Positions 1 to 5,233 are shown, counted from the first letter of the stretch. The stretch is 5,256 nucleotides of DNA from Planctomycetaceae bacterium (GCA_031283825.1 JAITAZ010000199.1:1-5256); one strand, 5' to 3'. Notes: generated from the sequence alone by a model not told the origin. Numbers and translations are program-made.

Positions 1-1447
1 TTTGCGGTTGAGATTTATTGTCTGTTTTGGTTTCGTTATCTGGTTTGGGGAAAATATCGTCGGGCGAAAAATTATCGGGTAACGGAAGAGGTGGAGGAGT
101 TGTAATTGTTGGTTTTATAGTCGATTCGTATTTTTGTACTTCTCTGATTACTTCTAATAACATTTTTCCTTCTTCATTACCATTATCGACCGCTTTCTGT
201 AACCATTTGTTCGCCGATTTATAATCGTTTTCACTATAAAAAATTTTACCGATATAAAACATTGCAATAGAATTATCTTGATCCGCCGCTTTTTCAAGCC
301 ACTTATACGCCTTGTCGCGATTTTTTAGTTCGTCAAAATATAATTTTCCAAGAGTACATTGCGCTTCGACATCGTCTTTCATTGCAGCTTTAAGTAACCA
401 TTGTTCGGCTTCCTCCAAGTTTTGTTTAACTTTTTTTCCCTCAGCGTACAATTTCCCAAGCCCAACCTGAGCTTTAATATCTCCATTTTTTGCAAACTGC
501 CTCAATCTTTTTTCGGATTTGATAAAATTTTCTTTGTCGCTAGTATCCATTTGAACATATAACAAATCAAGGTTAAGCTGCGCGTCCTCGACATTATTTT
601 CTACCGCTTTTTTTAACAGTTTTATTGCTTCTTCATAATTTTTTTCAACGCCTTTTCCTTCGATGTACATAATACCCAGAGAAAGTTGCGCTTCCGCGTA
701 ACCTTGTTCTGCGGATTTTCGACTCCATTTTGCGGCTTCTTTGAGGTCTTCTTCCACGCCGTCGCCAACCGTATAAGCCATAGCAAGACAATATTGTGCT
801 TTAGCATTTCCTTGCTCTGCCGACTTTCGCCACCACATTACGGACTCTTTGATATCTTTTGTTACACCGTTGTATCCTCGCATGTATAATATGCCAAGAT
901 ATAGTTGTGCATTTGCATTTCCTTGTTCGGCGGCTTTGCGATATAACTTGGCAGCTTCAACAAAGTCTTGTTTGATTCCACTTATGCCAAAATGATAAAG
1001 TTGAGCAAGATTATACTGCGATTGTGAGTCGCCCTGTTCCGCCGCTTTACGCATCCATTTTATTGCTACTTTGTGATTTATTTTTACGCCGACACCATAA
1101 AAATAAATCACGCCGCAAAAACTCTGAGCTTTTACGTTGCCAGCTTCAGCTGCTTTTTGCATCCATGTGCTTGCTGCAACGTCGTTTTTTTCAATGCCTA
1201 AACCACCCGCATAATGTAAACCAAGATGATATTGCGATAATACGCTTCCCAACTCGGCACCCTTTTGAAAACAAGGCAACGCCTTATCGTACTCTTTCTT
1301 ATCGAAATGAGAAATACCAAGTTCTTCATAATACTTGGCATCTTTTGCCTCTTCGCAAATTGCGTTATTTTGAAATAGCACGCAAAAAGACAATTGTAAA
1401 AAAACAACATAAAATAGAATCGCTATTTTATTACTACTGGTTAACAT
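1..1447 (-). CDS. Secreted Sel1-repeat (TPR-like) protein, partial at its C-terminus
   Basis: The reading frame is open from an ATG at 1445-1447 to the left window edge, giving 482 codons with no stop, so the C-terminus is missing. The start is fixed by a strong Shine-Dalgarno (AAAGGAGG, 5 nt before the ATG). Residues 8-27 are hydrophobic after a short K-containing N-terminus, which suggests a signal peptide or anchor. About eleven helical repeats of 32-37 residues follow: 37-72, 73-108, 109-144, 145-181, 182-218, 219-254, 255-290, 291-327, 328-363, 364-396 and 397-428. The middle ones match the Sel1 consensus well (LGxxYxxGxGVxKD...A..W..KAAEQGxxxAQ); repeats 1, 8, 10 and 11 are degenerate. 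A proline-rich, low-complexity tail begins near residue 446 (TTPPPLPLPD). Sel1 arrays are protein-protein interaction scaffolds and have no catalytic role. The partner cannot be told from the sequence; export to the periplasm or cell surface is inferred. It appears to be monocistronic. Confidence 0.9.
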   Translation of the reverse strand, partial: MLTSSNKIAILFYVVFLQLSFCVLFQNNAICEEAKDAKYYEELGISHFDKKEYDKALPCFQKGAELGSVLSQYHLGLHYAGGLGIEKNDVAASTWMQKAAEAGNVKAQSFCGVIYFYGVGVKINHKVAIKWMRKAAEQGDSQSQYNLAQLYHFGISGIKQDFVEAAKLYRKAAEQGNANAQLYLGILYMRGYNGVTKDIKESVMWWRKSAEQGNAKAQYCLAMAYTVGDGVEEDLKEAAKWSRKSAEQGYAEAQLSLGIMYIEGKGVEKNYEEAIKLLKKAVENNVEDAQLNLDLLYVQMDTSDKENFIKSEKRLRQFAKNGDIKAQVGLGKLYAEGKKVKQNLEEAEQWLLKAAMKDDVEAQCTLGKLYFDELKNRDKAYKWLEKAADQDNSIAMFYIGKIFYSENDYKSANKWLQKAVDNGNEEGKMLLEVIREVQKYESTIKPTITTPPPLPLPDNFSPDDIFPKPDNETKTDNKSQPQ

Positions 1448-1473
1448 TGATACCTCCTTTCTGATCAATTTGT

Positions 1474-1479
1474 ATTATA
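1474..1479 (-). promoter_or_regulatory. Candidate -10 box for the Sel1-repeat gene
   Basis: The minus strand reads a perfect TATAAT here, 26 nt upstream of the ATG, with the AAAGGAGG ribosome site between them. Initiation would fall near 1467 and give a leader of about 20 nt. The sequence 17 nt upstream (ACTGAA) is a poor -35 match, so the promoter may be activator-dependent or use another sigma factor. The position relative to the gene is the main support. Confidence 0.45.
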
Positions 1480-1623
1480 CTTTTCACACTTTAAAATTCA
1501 GTTTTGGAAATTTATTGAGTCAAGTTTGAATTTAAAAATCATGTTAATCTTGTTAATTCTGACTAAAGGCAAAAAAAGAAATTTCAAGAGTGATGAGTAT
1601 ATTAACGTAAATTTTACTATAAA

Positions 1624-1659
1624 GTCTAGTAAAAGACTCAATAGATTCAATTACTAGAC
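1624..1659. repeat. 9-bp perfect inverted repeat
   Basis: GTCTAGTAA (1624-1632) and TTACTAGAC (1651-1659) are exact reverse complements separated by 18 nt. It lies about 180 bp upstream of the Sel1 gene start in non-coding DNA. It could be an operator or a weak hairpin; there is no U-tract to support a terminator. Confidence 0.4.
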
Positions 1660-1821
1660 ACCCTTATATTTTCAAAAATTAATGTTAGCGAATTAAATTT
1701 TATGGTCAATAGTGCGAGTAAATAAATATATTTTTGTACGATTTTAGGTTTCGTCGGGGCTTGATTATCAGACTCTGCGCCGATTAATTGGGCAGTTGAA
1801 TCGTAACTGTAATTTGCATCG

Positions 1822-2217
1822 TTGATCGAAGTATTTCTACTGTATGGACTAGCCATAAATTATTTTGTACATTGTAGTTTCTGGTGTGATTTTTTAAACT
1901 TTTTTAAAAATCGCGGCAAGGAGGCTTTACATTGGATAAGCGTTATAGAATTACAGATGAATCAAATTTTGACAGTTGTTTGGTTAGTCCGAGTAATTAT
2001 TCGTGAATACTTTTTCGATTAAAAAAATTTATTGAACCGTTTATTGAGCATCTTCATAAGCGAGTTCAGCGAGTATATTAGTTGTGTGTTGATGGATGAA
2101 CGATTAAAAAATTGTACGCAAGACGAGTATGCCTGCTTTCGTTCAACTCAATGGATAACCCAAACAAAAAAACATGCCCAATTCACACAAAATAGCCAAA
2201 AATCGCAGATGTAAACA
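1822..2217 (+). pseudogene. Possible decayed reading frame of unknown family
   Basis: One frame runs from a TTG at 1822 to a TAA at 2215-2217, interrupted only by a TAA at 2020-2022. The first part encodes 66 residues, including LHWISVIELQ; the second part includes RSTQWITQTKKHAQ. Neither part has a convincing ATG or ribosome site, and I recognise no family. The reason to list it is that the 20 residues encoded at 2140-2199 are half identical to a peptide encoded in inverted orientation at 2282-2341, which hints at a former coding sequence. It may equally be chance open frame in AT-rich DNA. Confidence 0.15.
2140..2199 (+). repeat. Arm 1 of an imperfect inverted repeat with coding character
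   Basis: By hand alignment this 60-nt segment matches the reverse complement of 2282-2341 at about 42 of 60 positions with no gap, including an exact 11-nt core CAATGGATAAC (2149-2159). In the frame open here it encodes RSTQWITQTKKHAQFTQNSQ. The tail of the match is A-rich, so part of the similarity is compositional. Confidence 0.35.
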
Positions 2218-2281
2218 ACTATAACAAGATGAGTTAAGTTTAGTTAATACAGTAGAATTATAATGATTTGCAATTGCAATC

Positions 2282-2341
2282 TTGGATTTTTTGTACAATT
2301 TGGCGTGCTTTTTGTATTCGAGTTATCCATTGTGCGGAACG
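2282..2341 (-). repeat. Arm 2 of an imperfect inverted repeat with coding character
   Basis: On the minus strand this segment encodes RSAQWITRIQKARQIVQKIQ, which shares 10 of 20 residues with the arm 1 peptide. The surrounding minus-strand frame is open from 2401 down to a TAA at 2258-2260 but has no ATG, so it could be the remnant 3' end of a gene. No family was recognised. Confidence 0.3.
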
Positions 2342-2420
2342 AATAATCAATTCGACTTTGTTGTCGAAAAAACCAACGAATAGAAATTTGGTAATTATTT
2401 GTTAGAATTTTCGTAATATA

Positions 2421-2523
2421 TCATGTTACGCACTTGTTGCCCCTGATCAGGTAGGCGACCTGATCTATTACCGCCTATCTGATCAATAAACGCCTACTGA
2501 CGGACAAATACTGCGTAACATGA
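2421..2523. mobile_element. MITE-like palindromic element, 103 bp
   Basis: The segment is bounded by perfect 12-bp terminal inverted repeats: TCATGTTACGCA at 2421-2432 and TGCGTAACATGA at 2512-2523. Similarity continues inward to 16 of 19 positions. Inside is a perfect hairpin (GATCAGGT at 2445-2452, ACCTGATC at 2458-2465, 5-nt loop) and a further GATCAGATAGGC motif on the minus strand. Most of it recurs inverted at 5059-5132. It has no coding capacity, so it would be non-autonomous and mobilised in trans. It lies directly downstream of the oxidoreductase stop codon and may also act as a 3' mRNA structure for that gene. A target duplication is not clear: TAATA occurs just outside both ends but not flush with them. 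Confidence 0.6.
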
Positions 2524-2531
2524 GTTAATAA
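2458..2531 (-). repeat. Inverted repeat copy 1 (74 bp)
   Basis: The reverse complement of this segment matches 5059-5132 at 72 of 74 positions with no gap. The two differences are T/C near the outer end and G/T within the terminal repeat. The match extends 8 bp beyond the 12-bp terminal repeat of the 2421-2523 element, so the true element end may lie at TTAYTAACTCA rather than at TCATG. Confidence 0.9.
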
Positions 2532-2536
2532 TTTTT

Positions 2537-3703
2537 TTAATTAATATCGATCCATTTTTGTTCTTTTGCGCTTTGTATGATGGCGTCGCAAACTTTTTGA
2601 GTTCTTGCGGCGATTCTCATGTCTGGTTCGAATTTTGGTCCTCCGTCTAGGCTGAATAGGAAGTCTGCTAGACCGTTTATAAATGTGTGTTCGTAACCTA
2701 TAGTTGTTCCCGGCACCCAGTAGTTTTTCATGTACGGATGTTCGCTATTGGTTACAAGAATTTTCTGCCAACCAGTTAAATGGTCTTCGATTTTTTTGCC
2801 TGAATCTGGGTCGGCGTATCTGAAAAATTCGATATATTCGGGTTCTTCCAGATTGAAAAAAACCGCGCCGCGTTCTCCGTTAATTTCCATCGTGCTGTAA
2901 TTTTTTCGTCCGCGTGCATATCGACTCGATTCGAAAGTTCCGATTGATCCGTTTTTGAAAACCGCCAAAAACATACAAGCGTCGTCGATAGTGATTTTTT
3001 CCATTTGACCCGTGTCGGCATTTTTGCGTTCCTTGATGAAAATTTCGGTGTGAGCGCAAACTCGCGCGATTGGACCGTTTATCCACTCTGCGGTGTCGAT
3101 TGAGTGAGCGAGCAGATCGCCGGTAACTCCGCTGCCCGCGACTTTCGCCGATAATCTCCAAAGAGACGTTCCGCCCGCCGGCACTTTTTCGCTAATTGTG
3201 TAATCTTGCAGATAAGTCGCCCGATAGTGAAACGGTCTTCCGACTCGTCCTTCGTCAACTATCTGCTTGAACAACGAAATAGCCGGAACACGACGATAAT
3301 TAAAAGACACCATATTCTTAACGCCCGCCTTCTCGACTGCCTCGACCATTTCAGCGGCTTCCGCGTAGCTCATTGCCATTGGTTTTTCGCAGACAATAAT
3401 TTTTCCAGCTTTAGCGGCGGCAAGAACCATATCTTTATGCAGAAAATTAGGCGAGACAATATCGACTATATCGATATCCGACCGATCAATTAATTTCTGC
3501 CAATCGGTTTCGATTGATTCGTAGCCCCACATCTCCTGAAATTTCAAGAGCGCGGCTTTGTCTTCCTCGCGACCATAACAAGCCTTCAACACAGGTTGAT
3601 AAGGCGTGTTGAAAAAATGATTCACCTGACTATAAGCGTTTGAGTGCGTCCGACCCATAAATCCGCTGCCAAGCATTCCTACATTAAGTTTCTTTTTAGA
3701 CAT
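2537..3703 (-). CDS. Gfo/Idh/MocA-family NAD(P)-dependent oxidoreductase
   Basis: This complete 388-residue cytoplasmic protein is predicted to oxidise or reduce a sugar, cyclitol or sugar derivative using NAD(P). The N-terminal Rossmann fold shows GxGxxG at residues 12-17 (LGSGFMGRTH), and the family EKP motif is at 106-108 (VCEKPMAMS), where the lysine is the expected active-site residue. In the C-terminal alpha/beta domain, GDLLAHSID (195-203) supplies the D196, H200 and D203 positions expected of the catalytic motif. The stretch GGTSLWRLSAKVAGSG (177-192) resembles the subgroup containing inositol- and levoglucosan-type dehydrogenases, but the substrate cannot be assigned. Length is normal for the family. 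The start is the only ATG before GxGxxG; no strong Shine-Dalgarno precedes it. It is divergent from rplQ and apparently monocistronic. Planctomycetes often carry many paralogues, which makes specific naming unsafe. Confidence 0.93.
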   Translation of the reverse strand: MSKKKLNVGMLGSGFMGRTHSNAYSQVNHFFNTPYQPVLKACYGREEDKAALLKFQEMWGYESIETDWQKLIDRSDIDIVDIVSPNFLHKDMVLAAAKAGKIIVCEKPMAMSYAEAAEMVEAVEKAGVKNMVSFNYRRVPAISLFKQIVDEGRVGRPFHYRATYLQDYTISEKVPAGGTSLWRLSAKVAGSGVTGDLLAHSIDTAEWINGPIARVCAHTEIFIKERKNADTGQMEKITIDDACMFLAVFKNGSIGTFESSRYARGRKNYSTMEINGERGAVFFNLEEPEYIEFFRYADPDSGKKIEDHLTGWQKILVTNSEHPYMKNYWVPGTTIGYEHTFINGLADFLFSLDGGPKFEPDMRIAARTQKVCDAIIQSAKEQKWIDIN

Positions 3704-3733
3704 TTTCGTAATTTTGTTAAAGGTAAACGAAAC

Positions 3734-3763
3734 ATTAAATCAACATACATTAAAAATGGTCAA
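3734..3763 (-). promoter_or_regulatory. Candidate sigma70-type promoter of the oxidoreductase gene
   Basis: The minus strand has TTGACC (3758-3763) as -35, an 18-nt spacer and TTTAAT (3734-3739) as -10. Each box matches the consensus at five of six positions. Initiation near 3727 would give a leader of about 24 nt before the ATG at 3701-3703. The leader lacks a clear ribosome-binding site. The region is AT-rich, so a chance match is possible. Confidence 0.45.
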
Positions 3764-3957
3764 ATTAAATTTTGAACATAATGTAAATTGATTACAAAAA
3801 ATTTTGAATAATTATTTCATAATTTCATTGGATAAAAAATCGTAACTTTCAAGCCGCAGTTTTTTAAGGAACAGAAGAAACTTTTTGTTTAAATCTAATT
3901 GAAATGACTCAATAGCGACATCTTTTGAGTCTTTAATTTTCAATTTCAAATAACGAC

Positions 3958-4002
3958 GTCTCTATTGTCCCTTCTGTCCCTAACGTCCCTACCGTCCTTT
4001 AA
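3958..4002. repeat. Five-unit 9-bp tandem repeat, GTCCCTNNN
   Basis: Units begin at 3958, 3967, 3976, 3985 and 3994 and read GTCTCTATT, GTCCCTTCT, GTCCCTAAC, GTCCCTACC and GTCCTTTAA. The first six bases of each unit are conserved, with the outer two units decayed, while the last three vary. It lies in non-coding DNA. The units are too short and unspaced to be CRISPR; it could be a slippage-prone microsatellite or a protein-binding array. Confidence 0.8.
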
Positions 4003-4110
4003 AAAACTACCACTGAATCGTTACAAAAAAATATCGTAATTACGGAATAATTCTATTTCGAGTTAGAGTTTTTTCTGCGTTTTATTTTTAGGCGTTGCAA
4101 TGATTGACAA

Positions 4111-4146
4111 AATATTCAACCAATATTCCAATATTCATCAATATTC
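4111..4146. repeat. Four AATATTC direct repeats
   Basis: AATATTC occurs at 4111-4117, 4122-4128, 4130-4136 and 4140-4146, with start-to-start spacings of 11, 8 and 10 bp. The core AATATT is itself palindromic. The near-helical spacing resembles a multi-site binding array, but in AT-rich DNA a simple-sequence origin is also plausible. It lies about 110 bp upstream of the rplQ promoter candidate. Confidence 0.5.
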
Positions 4147-4219
4147 ACCCAAAGACTCTAACGGACAAGGGGCGGTATTTTAATCAACAAAAATAAAATA
4201 ACAATAGGAAGATTAAGTC

Positions 4220-4232
4220 GGGGAAATTCCCC
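4220..4232. promoter_or_regulatory. GGGGAAATTCCCC palindrome, possible operator
   Basis: A perfect 6-bp-arm palindrome (GGGGAA, central A, TTCCCC) stands out as GC-rich in an AT-rich spacer. It ends 4 bp before the candidate -35 of rplQ, a position suited to an operator or activator site. No regulator can be named. Confidence 0.35.
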
Positions 4233-4236
4233 CTGC

Positions 4237-4265
4237 CTTCCAGATTATGTTGTAGTCGGTATAAT
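4237..4265 (+). promoter_or_regulatory. Candidate rplQ promoter
   Basis: A perfect TATAAT lies at 4260-4265, and CTTCCA at 4237-4242 is a 3-of-6 match to the -35 box at the ideal 17-nt spacing. Initiation near 4272 would give a leader of about 100 nt before the rplQ ATG. A dedicated promoter is expected because no rpoA-like gene precedes rplQ here. Confidence 0.45.
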
Positions 4266-4276
4266 GTTGCGTTTTG

Positions 4277-4308
4277 AAATTGACGAGTCTATTTTGGCGA
4301 GTCAATTT
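4277..4308 (+). promoter_or_regulatory. Hairpin and direct repeat in the rplQ leader
   Basis: AAATTGAC (4277-4284) and GTCAATTT (4301-4308) are exact 8-bp complements around a 16-nt loop. The same region carries a 14-bp direct repeat, CGAGTCTATTTTGG at 4284-4297 and CGAGTCAATTTTGT at 4298-4311, differing at two positions, with a weaker third echo near 4313. It could be a cis-regulatory mRNA structure for the ribosomal protein gene; that role is inferred only from position. Confidence 0.3.
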
Positions 4309-4370
4309 TGTGCGAGAATTTAGAAACTTGCGAAACTAGAAATTGAAAATCAAATAGAAAAGGTGCAAAA

Positions 4371-4934
4371 ATGCGTCATTTGAAAAAAGGTAGAAAGTTA
4401 GGACGTAATCCGAGTCATCAGCGCGCGCTGATTAAGAATCTTATAATAGCGATACTGAGGACGGAAACAGACGATGTTGACGGCGCTGAAAATGTTGCGA
4501 AAAATCCGGGTCGAATAATAACGACTCTTCCGAAAGCTAAAGAAGTTCGTCCATTGCTTGAAAAATGCGTAACAATAGCAAAGAAGGCACAGGTTCATTT
4601 GCGTGCGGCGAAAGAGCTTGAAGTTGCGGCGGTTCGCGGCACGGAAGAGTGGCGGAATTGGAGAACCAGCGAGATGTGGCAGAAATGGAATCACGCAATG
4701 GCGCCGGCACTCGCGGCAAGACGTCGGTTGTTGAAAATTATCGGCAATAAAGACGCAGTGCGGATTTTGTTCGATATAGTCGCCCCAAGATTCGAAGAGC
4801 GAAACGGAGGCTACACAAGAATTTTAAGACTATTCGCAAAAAGAGTCGGCGACGCCGGACAACGCGCAATAATCGAATTCGTCGGAAAAAATAATCGCGT
4901 CAAAAGCCGAGTCAAACGAGTGAAAGTCGAGTAG
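4371..4934 (+). CDS. rplQ: 50S ribosomal protein L17 (bL17), long planctomycete-type form
   Basis: This is a structural protein of the large ribosomal subunit. The N-terminus MRHLKKGRKLGRNPSHQRAL matches the L17 start closely. Residues 49-71 (RIITTLPKAKEVRPLLEKC...IAK) fit the family signature, and the C-terminal half contains PRFEERNGGYTRILRL (139-154) and AIIEFVG (166-172), all hallmarks of L17. The 187 residues exceed the roughly 127 of E. coli. The extra sequence is an insertion of about 15 residues near 33-47, a tryptophan-rich helical insertion at roughly 75-118 (EEWRNWRTSEMWQKWNHAM), and a basic tail (VKSRVKRVKVE). This arrangement is what I recall for Planctomycetota. A modest ribosome site (AAAAGGTG) precedes the ATG by 5 nt. 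In many bacteria rplQ follows rpoA in one operon; here it stands alone, with an oxidoreductase divergent upstream and repeats downstream. Confidence 0.97.
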   Translation: MRHLKKGRKLGRNPSHQRALIKNLIIAILRTETDDVDGAENVAKNPGRIITTLPKAKEVRPLLEKCVTIAKKAQVHLRAAKELEVAAVRGTEEWRNWRTSEMWQKWNHAMAPALAARRRLLKIIGNKDAVRILFDIVAPRFEERNGGYTRILRLFAKRVGDAGQRAIIEFVGKNNRVKSRVKRVKVE

Positions 4935-4970
4935 TCGATTTAAAGCGAGGTTCTATTTCCGTAGAGAAAC

Positions 4971-5045
4971 AACTATCGATCAGGTAGGCAACCCTTTCGG
5001 CGCAAAATTGCCTGCCTGATCAATGATTACTCAAGATCAATAGTT
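4971..5045. repeat. Nested inverted repeat downstream of rplQ
   Basis: Inner arms GATCAGGTAGGCAA (4978-4991) and TTGCCTGCCTGATC (5008-5021) pair at 13 of 14 positions, the exception forming a G-U pair in RNA. Outer arms AACTATCGATC (4971-4981) and GATCAATAGTT (5035-5045) pair at 10 of 11 and share the GATC with the inner stem. It starts 37 bp after the rplQ stop and could end or protect its transcript, but no U-tract follows, so a classical intrinsic terminator is not supported. The inner arm is a variant of the motif in the 2421-2523 element. Confidence 0.7.
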
Positions 5046-5058
5046 GACTACCGAATAG

Positions 5059-5132
5059 TTACTAACTCATTTTACGCAGTATTTGTCCGTCAGTAGGCGT
5101 TTATTGATCAGATAGGCGGTAATAGATCAGGT
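5059..5132 (+). repeat. Inverted repeat copy 2 (74 bp)
   Basis: It matches the reverse complement of 2458-2531 at 72 of 74 positions, ungapped. It carries one TIR-like end (TCATTTTACGCA, one mismatch from copy 1) and two GATCAGRTAGGC motifs. The opposite terminal repeat is not present before the window edge, so this copy is either truncated or part of a longer element that continues past 5256. Confidence 0.9.
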
Positions 5133-5134
5133 AG

Positions 5135-5157
5135 GCGACCTTTCGCCGAAAGGTCGC
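5135..5157. repeat. Palindrome A1 (11-bp arms GCGACCTTTCG)
   Basis: GCGACCTTTCG and CGAAAGGTCGC flank a single central C, making a perfect near-continuous palindrome. It abuts copy 2 of the 74-bp repeat. It is the exact reverse complement of the palindrome at 5233-5255. Confidence 0.85.
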
Positions 5158-5173
5158 GTCGGCGTTAGCCGAC
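5158..5173. repeat. Hairpin B1 (GTCGGC-GTTA-GCCGAC)
   Basis: A perfect 6-bp stem with a tetraloop follows palindrome A1 immediately. It occupies the position that hairpin B2 takes beside palindrome A2, with a different stem sequence. Confidence 0.75.
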
Positions 5174-5216
5174 AGTAAATCTGAATTGATTTTAATTATT
5201 GTCGAATCCATTTTAT

Positions 5217-5233
5217 CGTTGCCTTCGGCAACG
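5217..5233. repeat. Hairpin B2 (CGTTGCC-TTC-GGCAACG)
   Basis: A perfect 7-bp stem with a 3-nt loop sits directly before palindrome A2, sharing its last base. It mirrors hairpin B1 in position but not in sequence. Confidence 0.75.

Larger units (their letters stand above)
1448..2420. other. Gene-poor intergenic stretch
   Basis: This 973-bp AT-rich stretch separates the Sel1-repeat gene from the palindromic element. No reading frame in it has an ATG, a ribosome site and a recognisable protein family. It contains the Sel1 promoter, the 1624-1659 inverted repeat, a possible decayed frame at 1822-2217, an inverted pair of coding-like segments (2140-2199 and 2282-2341), a 12-bp palindrome TTGCAATTGCAA at 2268-2279 and a short hairpin TTCGAC/GTCGAA at 2351-2368. 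It may be a decayed gene region. Confidence 0.6.
3704..4370. other. Divergent intergenic region between the oxidoreductase and rplQ
   Basis: This 667-bp spacer has no convincing gene. It holds a promoter candidate for each flanking gene, an inverted repeat GACTCAA/TTGAGTC (3906-3912 and 3925-3931), a 9-bp tandem repeat, AATATTC direct repeats, a GC-rich palindrome and a leader hairpin. It is unusually long and structured for the upstream region of a ribosomal protein gene. Confidence 0.6.

Noticed and set aside
1024..1464. 146-codon plus-strand open frame
   Set aside because: It lies antisense to the well-supported Sel1-repeat gene, has no family features, and is explained by the codon bias of the opposite strand.
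1647..1856. 69-codon minus-strand frame starting MASPYSRNTS
   Set aside because: It has an ATG but no ribosome site, no recognised family and an AT-rich chance-like C-terminal half, and it overlaps another weak frame. It may be a small unknown gene, but the sequence does not support calling it.
2351..2368. TTCGAC/GTCGAA hairpin as a terminator
   Set aside because: The stem is only 6 bp, no gene ends next to it, and no T-run follows on either strand.
3206..3493. 95-codon plus-strand frame
   Set aside because: It is antisense within the oxidoreductase gene, whose motifs and full length are clear.
3958..4002. CRISPR array
   Set aside because: The units are 9 bp with no spacers, so only a short tandem repeat is supported.
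4100..4183. 27-codon frame starting MIDKIFNQYS, possible leader peptide
   Set aside because: It is composed largely of the AATATTC repeats read in frame and has no clear ribosome site.
4280..4285. TTGACG as the -35 box of rplQ
   Set aside because: The hexamer 17 nt downstream (CAATTT) is a poor -10. The TATAAT at 4260-4265 is a better promoter candidate.
4978..5021. Classical intrinsic terminator for rplQ
   Set aside because: The stem is good, but the following bases (AATGATTACTC) contain no U-tract, and the arms belong to a repeat family.
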